Origin: Streptomyces sp. NBC_00271
GTDB lineage: Bacteria; Actinomycetota; Actinomycetes; Streptomycetales; Streptomycetaceae
Direction of reading: 5' to 3'
Assembly: GCF_036178845.1 (NCBI RefSeq)
Contig: NZ_CP108070.1
Location: 3,162,001-3,226,000 of the forward strand
DNA: 64,000 bases
Every line of letters starts with the position of its first letter. Position 1 is the stretch's first letter. The notes below the pieces were generated by a model. That model worked only from the letters and a program-made list of their open reading frames with translations. It searched no databases and had not been told where the DNA came from. This document shows positions 50,668 through 59,129 of the stretch, one piece after another. The translations under genes and the position numbers were made by a program.

Positions 50668-51311
50668 GATGCCTTTCCGCCGGGATCCGGTGAACCTCCC
50701 GTGTCGGTACGGCCCGCGACGCCGTTCCCGCTCACCGTCGATGTCGGTGTCGACGCGGGGGCCGACGGGCTCGACGGGGGCGGCGAGACGGGTGTCGACG
50801 GCCGGGTCGAGGCGGCGGTCCCGGAGGCGGTGATGTCCGCCGTGCTCTCGACGGGCTTGCCGTGAACGGCCCACGCCGTGCGGTCGTCGGCGTACAGGCG
50901 CGCGGTGACGTGGTGGGTGCCGCGTGGGACCAGGCCGCCGGCGAGGTGGTACTCGGCGGTGCGCAGGGTGGCGAGGTTCCGGCCGTCCAGGGACAGCAGC
51001 GCGACGCCGCGGCCGGCCACGGCCTCCGCCTTGGCGGCGGCGGGCGAGAAGCGGAAGCGGTGGACGGTCAGGCGGACGTCCCAGCCGTCGTCGGAGGCCG
51101 GTTGAACCTCGATGGCGACCTCGGGTGCGCTCTTCTTGTCGACCTCACGGTAGTGCCGTCCTTCTTTGTCCGTATCGTCCAGGATTTTGCCCACGAGTGA
51201 GGGCGACACCGCGTCCCTCCGCTCGTGTGCGGCGCCGGTGCCGCAGCCCGCCGATGCGCCGAGCAGGGCGCAGACCGCGAGCGCGGCGAGCAGTCCACGC
51301 TTCCACGACAT
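50664..51311 (-). CDS. predicted lipoprotein
   Basis: 215 residues. Signal and lipobox: MSWKRGLLAALAVCALLGASAGCGTG with SAGC as the lipidation site (Cys24). The middle domain (VSPSLVGKILDDTDKEGRHYREVDKK ... VEVQPASDDGWDVRLTVHRFRFSPA) is a small beta-rich fold and the C-terminus is a Pro/Ser/Thr-rich tail. It overlaps the TetR start by 4 nt. An extracytoplasmic anchored protein of unknown function; upstream in-frame sequence to 51434 has no signal features and is left out. Confidence 0.78.
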   Translation of the reverse strand: MSWKRGLLAALAVCALLGASAGCGTGAAHERRDAVSPSLVGKILDDTDKEGRHYREVDKKSAPEVAIEVQPASDDGWDVRLTVHRFRFSPAAAKAEAVAGRGVALLSLDGRNLATLRTAEYHLAGGLVPRGTHHVTARLYADDRTAWAVHGKPVESTADITASGTAASTRPSTPVSPPPSSPSAPASTPTSTVSGNGVAGRTDTGGSPDPGGKAS

Positions 51312-51467
51312 GCCGGGGACATTAGAACAACGCCCTGACAGGCGGATCCCCCTGGAGTCGGGTTCTTGGGCCGTGCCGCCAACCCTGGGGCGTACTCCGC
51401 GCGGAGGCTCCGGCGCCGCGCGTTCGCCGGCCACGCACCTAGGCGTACCTCTTGCGCGCGAAAAAAC

Positions 51468-51495
51468 TGAATCCTACGGTGAAGCATAGGAATCA
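51468..51495. promoter_or_regulatory. inverted repeat upstream of hmgA
   Basis: TGAATCCTA (51468-51476) and TAGGAATCA (51487-51495) are inverted with one mismatch and a 10-bp spacer, ending 17 bp before the hmgA start. A run of six A lies just upstream. Likely an operator for control of tyrosine degradation. Confidence 0.6.
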
Positions 51496-51512
51496 GGCGC
51501 GAGGGAGCGATC

Positions 51513-52853
51513 ATGAGCGGGGACGCGAGGAAGACGGCCGAGGGGCTGACCTACCTCACCGGATTCGGCAACGAACACAGCTCGGAGGCGCTCCCCGGAG
51601 CGCTGCCGCACGGCCGCAACGCGCCCCAGCGCGCCCCTCTCGGGCTGTACGCGGAGCAGCTGAGCGGTACGGCGTTCACGGAGCCGAGGGCGCACAACCG
51701 GCGTTCGTGGCTGTACCGGATCCGTCCGTCGGCCGCGCACCCGGCGTTCTCGCGCACGGACAACGGGGCGCTGCGCTCGGCGCCCTTCACGGAGACCGAG
51801 CCCGACCCGAACCGGCTGCGCTGGAACCCGCTGCCGGAGCCGCCGCGGGGCACCGACTTCCTCGCGGGCCTGTGGACGCTGGGCGGCAACGGCGACGCGA
51901 CCCAGCGCACCGGCATGGCCGTGCACCTGTATCACGCCGATTCCTCGATGGACCGCGTCTTCAGTGACGCCGACGGGGAGCTGCTGATCGTGCCGGAGCG
52001 CGGCGGGCTGCTGCTGCGGACCGAGTTCGGGCTGCTGCACGTGGAGCCGGGCGGGGTGGCGCTGATTCCCCGTGGGGTCCGCTTCCGGGTGGAGCTGCTG
52101 GACGCCGCGTCCGACGGCGGGCAGAGCCCGACGGCCCGCGGCTATGTGTGCGAGAACTACGGGGCGCCCTTCCAGCTGCCCGACCTCGGCCCGATCGGCG
52201 CCAACGGACTCGCCAACGCGCGGGACTTCCTCGCCCCCGTCGCCGCGTACGAGGATGTCGAGGGCCCGGTGGAGGTGGTCAACAAGTTCTGCGGCAACCT
52301 CTGGACGGCGACGTACGACCACTCGCCGCTGGACGTCGTCGCCTGGCACGGCAACCATGTGCCGTACGTCTACGACCTGCGCCGTTTCAATGTGATCGGC
52401 ACGATCAGCTACGACCACCCGGACCCGTCGATCTTCACGGTGCTGACCTCGCCGAGCGACACCCCGGGCCTCGCCGGGGTCGACTTCGTGGTGTTCGCGC
52501 CGCGCTGGCTGGTGGGCGAGGACACCTTCCGGCCGCCGTACTTCCACCGGAACGTGATGAGCGAGTACATGGGGCTCATCGAGGGGGCGTACGACGCGAA
52601 GGCGGAGGGCTTCGTTCCGGGGGGCGGTTCGCTGCACAACATGATGTCGGCGCACGGGCCGGACCGGGAGACCTTCGACCGGGCCAGCGCCGCCGAGCTG
52701 CGGCCGCAGAAGATCGACGACGGGCTGGCGTTCATGTTCGAGACCCGGTGGCCGGTGACCGCCACGGCGCAGGCGGCGCACGCGGAGCATCTGCAGCGCG
52801 GGTACGACGACGTGTGGCAGGGCCTCCAGCGGCACTTCGGCCCGTTGCACTGA
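51513..52853 (+). CDS. hmgA: homogentisate 1,2-dioxygenase
   Basis: 446 residues, the usual length. It starts [43 protein letters not shown], and the iron site is formed by [24 protein letters not shown] (His and Glu ligands) and [15 protein letters not shown] (His). It opens the homogentisate ring to maleylacetoacetate in tyrosine/phenylalanine degradation. GAGGGAG precedes the ATG. The GntR/UTRA regulator gene begins 29 bp downstream, probably in the same transcript. The later pathway enzymes are not in the window. Confidence 0.95.
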   Translation: MSGDARKTAEGLTYLTGFGNEHSSEALPGALPHGRNAPQRAPLGLYAEQLSGTAFTEPRAHNRRSWLYRIRPSAAHPAFSRTDNGALRSAPFTETEPDPNRLRWNPLPEPPRGTDFLAGLWTLGGNGDATQRTGMAVHLYHADSSMDRVFSDADGELLIVPERGGLLLRTEFGLLHVEPGGVALIPRGVRFRVELLDAASDGGQSPTARGYVCENYGAPFQLPDLGPIGANGLANARDFLAPVAAYEDVEGPVEVVNKFCGNLWTATYDHSPLDVVAWHGNHVPYVYDLRRFNVIGTISYDHPDPSIFTVLTSPSDTPGLAGVDFVVFAPRWLVGEDTFRPPYFHRNVMSEYMGLIEGAYDAKAEGFVPGGGSLHNMMSAHGPDRETFDRASAAELRPQKIDDGLAFMFETRWPVTATAQAAHAEHLQRGYDDVWQGLQRHFGPLH

Positions 52854-52881
52854 GCGTCGGCGACCGGTACGGATATCCCTC

Positions 52882-53631
52882 GTGACCTCCTTCGCCCCGG
52901 ACTCGATCGTCCTGAACCGCAAACTCCCGCTCTGGTACCAGGTGTCGCAGTCCCTGCGTGCCTCGATACTCGGGCGCTCGCCCCAGGAACCGCTGCGCCT
53001 GCCGACCGAGGAGCGGTTGGCGGGCCACTACGGGGTGAGTGTGCTCACCATGCGGCAGGCGCTCAAGGAACTGGAGGACGAGGGACTGATCACCCGCCAT
53101 CGGCGGCGGGGCACGTTCATCGAGCCGAGCGCGCAACGGGGCGCTCCGGTGCGGCTGCTGGGCTCGGTGGACACGATCGTCGCGCAGCAGTCGGGCATGA
53201 CGACCGAGCTGCTGGACCACGGGAGCGTGCCGGTGCCGGCCGAACTCGCCGAGTACTTCCCGGACCTGGCCGAGGTGGGGACGTACCACCGGCTGCGCGG
53301 CGACGAGAAGACCGGTGAGCCGACGAACCACGCGCGCAACTACGTCCGTCCCGAACTGGCCGCGCGGATCGACCCGCAGGACCTGGTGCGCTGGCCCATG
53401 ACCAAGGTGCTGCGGGACGTGGTGGGCGTGCGCATCAGCCGGATCACCGACACGGTGGAGGCGCGGCTCGCGGATCCGGAGACGGCCCGGCTGCTCCAGG
53501 TGCCGCTGCTCAGCCCGATCCTGCACTACACGGGCATCGTGCACGGCGAGGACGGCCGCGCCCTGGACGTGGCCCGCATCCACTACCGCGGTGACCGCTT
53601 CTCCTTCACGGTCACCCTCGACGCCCACTGA
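52882..53631 (+). CDS. GntR family regulator, HutC/UTRA type
   Basis: 249 residues. Winged helix: PLWYQVSQSLRASILGRSPQEPLRLPTEERLAGHYGVSVLTMRQALKELEDEGLITRHRRRGTFIEP. The UTRA ligand domain follows: ELAEYFPDLAEVGTYHRLRGDEKTGEP, NYVRPELAARIDPQDLVRWPMTKVLRDVVGVRISRITDTVEA, ending HYTGIVHGEDGRALDVARIHYRGDRFSFTV. Immediately behind hmgA, so it probably senses homogentisate or a related aromatic and acts on the hmgA operator (inference). GTG start with weak ribosome site. Confidence 0.88.
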   Translation: MTSFAPDSIVLNRKLPLWYQVSQSLRASILGRSPQEPLRLPTEERLAGHYGVSVLTMRQALKELEDEGLITRHRRRGTFIEPSAQRGAPVRLLGSVDTIVAQQSGMTTELLDHGSVPVPAELAEYFPDLAEVGTYHRLRGDEKTGEPTNHARNYVRPELAARIDPQDLVRWPMTKVLRDVVGVRISRITDTVEARLADPETARLLQVPLLSPILHYTGIVHGEDGRALDVARIHYRGDRFSFTVTLDAH

Positions 53632-53633
53632 CG

Positions 53634-54863
53634 ATGGCGTACGAGACCGGCGCGCAGCGCCCACGTCGTACGATGCCGGGCGTGACGCACGACGACGCTC
53701 CGCTGCTCGCGGACCTCATGCCGTGGTCCGTCGCACCGCCGAGGCTGGGCCGGGGGTGGCCGACGGCGCCCGACGCGGCGTCCCTGAAGGCGCGCTGGGA
53801 CACGCTGATGAAGGCCGAGGGGCAGGGCCGTGAGGCCTTGTTCGGCCCGACGCGCTCGCGCACCACGCACTCGGCCGTCGGACAGCTGCCGGGGCAGTCC
53901 AGCGGGACGGTCCGGCTGGAGCGCGAGTCGGGGCCCTGTCCGGAGCCGGTCCGGGTCCTGCACGGCCCGTTCGACGAGCAGTGGCTGATCCCGGACCACC
54001 GGCTGATCGACGCGGCGCGCCCCGAGTTGTGGCGGGTGGCCGACGAGCGGCAGGTGTTCGTGATGGAGCAGACGGCGGTGCCGGACACGTCGGGGCCGGT
54101 GCTGCTGGTCGCGTCCGTGCTGCCGCTGGGCACCGGTCGCGGCGGCCGTGTCCGCCCCCTCCACCGGCGCCCCGGGGGCCGCGAACCGAATCTGGCGCCC
54201 GGCCTGTTGGAGCACCTCGGCACCCGCCTCGGCCACTCCCCCGACCCCGTCGACGTACTCGCCTGGGCGGTGGCGGTCGCACGGTCGGACCGTGAGGGAT
54301 GCGCCGTCCCGCTCACCGCGGACCCGCAGGCGTGGGCGCACGGCGTCGGGTTGGGACGCCGGATGCTGTGGCTGATGCGCCGCGACGGCGAGCGCCCCAA
54401 GCTCCCCGGGGGCCGCCGCCCCTATGTCCGCGCTCCCCTCCCGTCGCGCCCCGTCGAGGTGCGCTACGACCGCGACGAGGAGGCCCTCCTCCTCGACGAG
54501 GGCCGTATCTCGCCCGTGCCGCCGGAGGCCTGGGACTTCGAGGTGGGCGGAGTGCGCGTCCTGGAGCAGTGGTTCGCGGCCAGGACCGAGCCGGCGGAAC
54601 CACCCGAGCCGGGCACCCTGGAGGCGATCCGGCCCGCCGGCTGGCAGCAGGCCTGGACGTCCGAGCTGCTGGAACTCGTCACGGTGCTGACACTGCTCGC
54701 GGAACTCCGCCCTCAGCTCGCCGAGTTGACGATCGGCTCACCGATCACGCGGACCGAGCTGCGCGAGGCGGGTGTGCTGCCGGTTCCGGAGGCGGCGCAC
54801 CGGCCCGCGTCCGTCCTCGATCATCACGAAGAGGGACCAGAAGGACAGTTCGCGCTCATCTGA
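53634..54863 (+). CDS. stand-alone type ISP restriction/modification specificity-like protein
   Basis: 409 residues from the first ATG. Segments such as RVLHGPFDEQWLIPDHRLIDAARPELWRVADERQVFVMEQ, VEVRYDRDEEALLLDEGRISPVPPEAWDFEVGGVRVLEQWFAARTE and WTSELLELVTVLTLLAEL look like the C-terminal target-recognition/specificity part of type ISP (LlaBIII-like) enzymes. No helicase (Walker A) or methyltransferase (FGG, NPPF) motif is present. It starts 2 bp after the GntR stop, with no ribosome site at 53634; ATG 53673 or GTG 53682 are alternatives. Possibly a remnant or a repurposed DNA-binding protein; the family call is from sequence resemblance only. Confidence 0.6.
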   Translation: MAYETGAQRPRRTMPGVTHDDAPLLADLMPWSVAPPRLGRGWPTAPDAASLKARWDTLMKAEGQGREALFGPTRSRTTHSAVGQLPGQSSGTVRLERESGPCPEPVRVLHGPFDEQWLIPDHRLIDAARPELWRVADERQVFVMEQTAVPDTSGPVLLVASVLPLGTGRGGRVRPLHRRPGGREPNLAPGLLEHLGTRLGHSPDPVDVLAWAVAVARSDREGCAVPLTADPQAWAHGVGLGRRMLWLMRRDGERPKLPGGRRPYVRAPLPSRPVEVRYDRDEEALLLDEGRISPVPPEAWDFEVGGVRVLEQWFAARTEPAEPPEPGTLEAIRPAGWQQAWTSELLELVTVLTLLAELRPQLAELTIGSPITRTELREAGVLPVPEAAHRPASVLDHHEEGPEGQFALI

Positions 54864-54890
54864 CCCCATAGGTCCGACAGCCCCGTAGAT

Positions 54891-55604
54891 CTAACCCTTC
54901 GGTTCGAACGCGTCCAGCACCCGGCCCAGCGCCCGCTCGAACACCGCCTCCAGGTCGATCGGGCCCGCGTCCTGCGCGAAGGCGGCCGCCATCCGCGGAT
55001 ACGCGCCGGTCGCGATCCGGCTGCCGAGGTAGGCGATCCGCATCGCCTGCTCCTGCTCCGCGGACCAGGGCAGGGAGCGGGTGCGCTCGGCGGTGGCCAG
55101 TTCGTTGCCGACGTACGTCGTCACCACGCCGTTGAGCATCGCGATCAGCTCCATCTTCGTGCCGTACGACGCGTCCAGCGGGTCGAGGCAGACGAGACAG
55201 TGCTCCAGGTAGCGCAGGGCGTTGGGGCTGAAGCCGTAGACCGGGGACATCAGGCGCGGCAGCCACGGGTGGCGGTGCATGAGGGCACGGGTCTGATGGG
55301 CGACCCGGAGCATGTCGGCGCGCCAGTCGCCCGTCGGCTCCCAGGGCTCGTGCTCACCACTGATGGCGTCAACCATCAGCTCGTACAGGTCCTCCTTGCG
55401 CGGGACGTAGTTGTACAGCGACATCGTGCCGCAGCCCAGCTCGGTGGCCACATGCCGCATCGAGACCGCGTCGAGCCCGTCCGCGTCCGCGATCCGCACC
55501 GCGGCGGCCGCGATGTCCGCCCGGCTGTGGGCCGCCCGCGGACCACGGCCCGCGCGTTCGGGGCGGGCCCAGATCACTTCGGGTACGGCAGTGCGCCCTG
55601 TCAT
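54891..55604 (-). CDS. TetR family transcriptional regulator of the adjacent ABC exporter
   Basis: 237 residues. The HTH reads ADIAAAAVRIADADGLDAVSMRHVATELGCGTMSLYNYVPRKEDLYELMVD, and the TetR_C domain (VAHQTRALMHRHPWLPRLMSPVYGFSPNALRYLEHCLVCL) belongs to the actinobacterial drug-exporter group. I take the ATG at 55604, with GAGGTG 6 nt upstream; a GTG at 55616 is an alternative. It is divergent from a DrrAB-like exporter, with two near-identical palindromes at the junction. Confidence 0.9.
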   Translation of the reverse strand: MTGRTAVPEVIWARPERAGRGPRAAHSRADIAAAAVRIADADGLDAVSMRHVATELGCGTMSLYNYVPRKEDLYELMVDAISGEHEPWEPTGDWRADMLRVAHQTRALMHRHPWLPRLMSPVYGFSPNALRYLEHCLVCLDPLDASYGTKMELIAMLNGVVTTYVGNELATAERTRSLPWSAEQEQAMRIAYLGSRIATGAYPRMAAAFAQDAGPIDLEAVFERALGRVLDAFEPKG

Positions 55605-55633
55605 GTCGTCGATCACCTCGCCATCATCCTAGT

Positions 55634-55650
55634 TACGTACAGCGTACGTA
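55634..55650. promoter_or_regulatory. TetR operator O1 of the ABC exporter
   Basis: Perfect palindrome: TACGTAC, centre AGC, GTACGTA. It lies 29 bp before tetR and 19 bp before the exporter start. Confidence 0.8.
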
Positions 55651-55669
55651 GTGCGCTATGGTCGCCCCC

Positions 55670-56638
55670 ATGACAACTACGTACACCGTACTTAGTGAAG
55701 GTCTGGAGAAGAGCTTCGGGACCAAGGGGGAGGTCGTCCACGCGGTGCGCGGGCTCGATCTCGCGGTGGCCGCGGGCACCGTCTGCGCGGTGCTCGGACC
55801 GAACGGCGCGGGCAAGACCACGGCGGTACGCCTGCTCACCACGCTGCTGCGACCCGACGCGGGGTCCGCGCGGGTCGCCGGGCACGACCTCGTACGGGAG
55901 GCGTCCGCGGTACGCGGCGCCATCGGGGTCACCGGGCAGTACGCCTCCGTCGACGGCGACCTGACCGGCCGGGAGAACCTGCGGCTGTTCGCGCGGCTGC
56001 ACCGGATGCGGGACGCTCCCACGCGCGCCGGTGAACTCCTCGAACGCTTCGGGCTCGCCGAGGCCGCCGACCGGCCCGCGTCCACCTACTCGGGCGGTAT
56101 GCGGCGCCGCCTCGACCTCGCGGCGAGCCTGATCCGCCGCCCCCAGGTGCTCTTCCTCGACGAACCCACCACCGGGCTCGACCCGGCCAGCCGCAACCAG
56201 ATCTGGGAAGCCGTGCGCGCCCTGCGGGGCGAGGGCACGACCGTGGTGCTGACCACGCAGTACCTGGAGGAGGCCGACCGGCTCGCCGACGACATCGCGC
56301 TCGTGGACCACGGCCGGGTCGCGCACACCGGATCGCCCGCCGAACTCAAGGCGCTCATCGGCTCGTACGCGGAGGTCGTCGTCGCCCACGCCGACGCCAT
56401 GCCCGGCGCGGCGGCCGTCCTCGACCGGCTCACCGGCTCCGAACCGGCGTTCGCCCCGGAGCGGCACGCGGTCGGGGCGGTGACCACCGATCCGACACTG
56501 ACCCTGCCCCGGCTCGTCCGTGAACTCGACGCCGCGGGGGTGCCCGTGCTCGACGCGAGCCTGCGTCCGCCGACGCTCGACGACGTCTTCCTGCGCCTCA
56601 CCGGAGGCCGCACCGACCGCAAGGAGCTTGTGACATGA
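55670..56638 (+). CDS. DrrA-like daunorubicin-resistance ABC ATPase
   Basis: 322 residues. Walker A GPNGAGKTT, Q-loop VTGQYASVDGDLTG, signature YSGGMRRRLDLAASL, Walker B VLFLDEPTTGLDPASR, H-loop TTQYLEEADRLADDI. The C-terminal part with LRPPTLDDVFLRLTGG is the DrrA/NodI-type extension. It powers export of a drug or lipid with the following permease, whose ATG overlaps its stop (ATGA). The second operator lies within its first codons. Confidence 0.92.
   Translation: MTTTYTVLSEGLEKSFGTKGEVVHAVRGLDLAVAAGTVCAVLGPNGAGKTTAVRLLTTLLRPDAGSARVAGHDLVREASAVRGAIGVTGQYASVDGDLTGRENLRLFARLHRMRDAPTRAGELLERFGLAEAADRPASTYSGGMRRRLDLAASLIRRPQVLFLDEPTTGLDPASRNQIWEAVRALRGEGTTVVLTTQYLEEADRLADDIALVDHGRVAHTGSPAELKALIGSYAEVVVAHADAMPGAAAVLDRLTGSEPAFAPERHAVGAVTTDPTLTLPRLVRELDAAGVPVLDASLRPPTLDDVFLRLTGGRTDRKELVT
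55678..55694. promoter_or_regulatory. TetR operator O2 inside the first codons of the exporter gene
   Basis: TACGTAC, centre ACC, GTACTTA: the O1 pattern with one arm mismatch, 44 bp downstream of O1. It occupies codons 3-9 of the ABC gene (TTTYTVL). Confidence 0.75.
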
Positions 56639-57417
56639 GCACGTTGGCTTACGACGGGACCGCGATGCTGGGGCGGCACCTGAGGCGGATCCGGCACAAT
56701 CCCGGGCTGCTGATCCTCACCCAGTCCATGCCGATCACGATGCTGCTGTTCTTCGGCTATGTCTTCGGCAGCGCCCTCGCGACACCCGGACAGGAGTACC
56801 GCGCCTTCCTGCTGCCGGGACTGCTGGTGGCGACCGCCGCGAACGGGATCATGACCGGCATGTTCCAGGCCGCCCAGGACTCGCACCGGGGCGTGATGGA
56901 CCGCTTCCGTACCCTGCCGATGAGCCGGGCCGCCGTGCCGCTCGGACAGGCGCTCGCGGACCTCGTGGTCACCGCCGTGGGCACGGTGCCGCTGATGCTG
57001 GTCGGGCTGGCCGTGGGCTGGCGGATCGAGGGGTCGGCGCTGCGGGCGGTGGCCGGCGTCGGACTCCTGCTGCTCTTCCGGTTCGCGACGACATGGATCG
57101 GCATCGTGCTGGGGCTCGCCTCACGGAGCGAGGAGGCGGCCGGGCAACTGGGCGGCGCGACGTTCATCCTGCCGCTGCTGTCGAACGCGTACATCCCCAC
57201 CGACAACCTGCCCGGCTGGCTGCGCACTGTGGCCGAGTGGAATCCGATCAGCGCGGTGACCACGGCACTGCGGGACCTCTTCGGGAACGCACCGGTGCCG
57301 GACGAGGGGGCCTGGCCGGTGACACATCCGGTGGCCGGGGCGCTGACCTGGTGCACCGTCATGCTCGCGGTGTTCGTGCCGCTCGCCGTGCGCCGGTACG
57401 CGACCGGGGAGCGATGA
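56635..57417 (+). CDS. DrrB-like ABC-2 type transport permease
   Basis: 260 residues, six predicted membrane helices. LRRIRHNPGLLILTQSMPITMLLFFGYVFGSALATPG at the start, SHRGVMDRFRTLPMSRAAVPLGQALADL (the ABC-2 elbow region) and FILPLLSNAYIPTDNLPGWLRTVAEWNPISAVTTALRDLFG are typical of DrrB. It begins within the stop codon of the ATPase gene. A short hairpin ACCCC-AAC-GGGGT follows the stop. Confidence 0.92.
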   Translation: MSTLAYDGTAMLGRHLRRIRHNPGLLILTQSMPITMLLFFGYVFGSALATPGQEYRAFLLPGLLVATAANGIMTGMFQAAQDSHRGVMDRFRTLPMSRAAVPLGQALADLVVTAVGTVPLMLVGLAVGWRIEGSALRAVAGVGLLLLFRFATTWIGIVLGLASRSEEAAGQLGGATFILPLLSNAYIPTDNLPGWLRTVAEWNPISAVTTALRDLFGNAPVPDEGAWPVTHPVAGALTWCTVMLAVFVPLAVRRYATGER

Positions 57418-57430
57418 ACCCCAACGGGGT
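57418..57430 (+). terminator. short hairpin after the exporter operon
   Basis: ACCCC, loop AAC, GGGGT: five pairs only, directly after the stop codon. The following 235 bp to 57665 contain no gene that I can recognise. Confidence 0.4.
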
Positions 57431-57665
57431 CTCGGGCATCCGGGGTTGACGAAGGCCGAGGGCCGGGAGGAGGGGGAGACGGAAACCGCCGCGCGCCGCC
57501 GGGTGGGAACGAGGCGCACGAAAAGACGAACGGGGGTACACCCGCGCTCCGGGAACACACCGGGGCGGCGCTGCGTGCCGTGGGGACGACGGGCGGCGAG
57601 AACGCAGCGCTTACGCCGGGGCGATGTGGTCGCCCGAGCGCGGGTTCGAGTAACGCACGACCGTC

Positions 57666-57935
57666 CTAGTGGCCGCCGAACAGCGAACGACGCAGCCGCT
57701 TCAGAGGGGCGAAGAGCGAGACCCGCCGTACGCGCGCGCCCCTCCCACTGCTGTCGTGCGTCGTGTCACGCGCGGTGAGCTCACGCATCAGCGAAGTCGC
57801 CTCGGCCGTCTCGCGCTGCGGGACGGCAGGGCCGCCCAGCACCGCCAGATGGCGGTCGAGGCGCGAACTGGTCGCGCTGCTCCCGCAGGTGATCGCAGGG
57901 ACGCGTGCCCTGCTGCGCACTGTTATCTGTTCCAT
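57666..57935 (-). CDS. small conserved hypothetical protein
   Basis: 89 residues. MEQITVRSRARVPAITCGSSATSSRLDRHLAVLGGPAVPQRETAEATSLMRELTARD (shown in parts) has a helical centre and a basic C-terminus (VRRVSLFAPLKRLRRSLFGGH). GGGAGAGA lies just before the ATG, strongly supporting this start over the longer frame to 58001. The C-terminal amphipathic basic helix could bind membrane. It is near the SigK locus but 115 bp beyond the anti-sigma stop. Function unknown. Confidence 0.7.
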   Translation of the reverse strand: MEQITVRSRARVPAITCGSSATSSRLDRHLAVLGGPAVPQRETAEATSLMRELTARDTTHDSSGRGARVRRVSLFAPLKRLRRSLFGGH

Positions 57936-58050
57936 GTCTCTCCCCACCCGTACGAGTCCACCCGGCCCGGGCAGGCTAACCCTATCGCTCCCTCGTGGCA
58001 CTCGTGTATCGCGGTGGCAGGATTCACCTTCCCCGTAAGGGTGTTGACGG

Positions 58051-58875
58051 TTACTCTCCGAATCCGACCGATTTCAGGGCGAGTTGCGCAACTGGCGAGG
58101 TGGTGGGCTGTGTAGAGCCCCCCTGCGGCTCGACGGTGACAGCGAGTGACGTGGCATTGGTGCTCAGTCCGTCGGCTATCAAGGGCGTGTCGCCCTCGAA
58201 GAGCCCGAGGGAGCGCGGTTGCACGTTGGGGCGCATGAGCCACAACTGGTGCACGCGCCCCCCTGATGGAGTGGCAAGTCCGCTCAAGGTCACGACGGCG
58301 CGCCGCTCCGATGCGGAGGCGACCACTCCGATTCCGCGGCCCTGTGCGTCCCGGTCGCTCGTCGCCCGGGCGTCGGGGGCCGCCAGAACGTGGGCGATCT
58401 CACGCGCCTGGGCCCGCTCCTGGTCCAGCTTGTCCTGGGTCTGTGTCGCCTGCACGGCGAAGAGGGACGCCACGACGAGCGCCGCGGCGGCGGTGGCGGT
58501 GGAGAGCGGGGCGAGCAGCGACCGGAAGCGCGGGGTCCGGTCGCGCGCGGGCCCGTGCGCCGCGCGCCCACGGGGCACTCCGTTCGGCAACGCCTGCGAC
58601 GGGTGGGCGGGGTGCGACGGGTCCGGCGCCTCTTGAGGAGTCGTGCGTACGGCGGTCAGGACCCGTTCGCGCAGGGCGGCCGGGGCGGGTGCCGTGGTGG
58701 ACCAGGCGAGCCGCACCGCGTCCTCGCCCAGCTCCCGCACCTCGGCCGCGCACCGGGGGCAACCCTGCAGATGACGCTCGAAGCGGCGGCGTTCGTCGGG
58801 TTCCAGCGCGTCGAGGGCGTAGGGGGCGGCGAGCGAGTGCAGATCGCGGCGCAGCAGACGGTCGAGGACGCTCAT
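58051..58875 (-). CDS. rskA: RskA-like anti-sigma-K factor
   Basis: 274 residues. The N-terminal ZAS-like domain has HSLAAPYALDALEPDERRRFERHLQGCPRCAAEVREL with the H-x3-C-x2-C motif. One membrane helix (LSTATAAAALVVASLFAVQ) is followed by the extracytoplasmic RskA domain ending RVHQLWLMRPNVQPRSLGLFEG. It holds the sigma factor at the membrane until regulated proteolysis. GGGAGG precedes the ATG, which overlaps the stop of the small 85-codon frame as ATGA. Confidence 0.9.
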   Translation of the reverse strand: MSVLDRLLRRDLHSLAAPYALDALEPDERRRFERHLQGCPRCAAEVRELGEDAVRLAWSTTAPAPAALRERVLTAVRTTPQEAPDPSHPAHPSQALPNGVPRGRAAHGPARDRTPRFRSLLAPLSTATAAAALVVASLFAVQATQTQDKLDQERAQAREIAHVLAAPDARATSDRDAQGRGIGVVASASERRAVVTLSGLATPSGGRVHQLWLMRPNVQPRSLGLFEGDTPLIADGLSTNATSLAVTVEPQGGSTQPTTSPVAQLALKSVGFGE

Positions 58876-59129
58876 ACGACGCCTCCCTGGGGGTGTGAGG
58901 CGCGGCTGGGCAGTTCCAGGGCGCGGATACGGGGGCGTCGGGAGCCTGGGGGAAGGCGCCGGGGGTGGGGAGCACGGCCCTGGCGGGTGAACTCGGGGTC
59001 CGGCTCGGCAGGCCGGCAGATGAACCCTTGATCCGGCACGGCGGGCTGACGGGCGAACTCCTGATCCGGCGCGGCAGGCTGACGGGCCGGCCCGCCGTCC
59101 CCGTGGCGCGGTGTCCGACGCGCGCTCAT
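58872..59129 (-). CDS. small ORF linking the sigma and anti-sigma genes
   Basis: 85 codons. Its ATG overlaps the sigma stop codon (ATGA, 59126-59129) and its stop overlaps the anti-sigma ATG (ATGA, 58872-58875). It encodes a Pro/Arg/Gln-rich protein starting MSARRTPRHGDGGPA, with three copies of an 11-residue repeat (RQPAAPDQEFA, RQPAVPDQGFI, RPAEPDPEFTR). It has no membrane segment or known domain. The double overlap strongly suggests that it is translated; it may equally act only to couple sigma and anti-sigma synthesis. No homologue is recognised. Confidence 0.55.
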   Translation of the reverse strand: MSARRTPRHGDGGPARQPAAPDQEFARQPAVPDQGFICRPAEPDPEFTRQGRAPHPRRLPPGSRRPRIRALELPSRASHPQGGVV

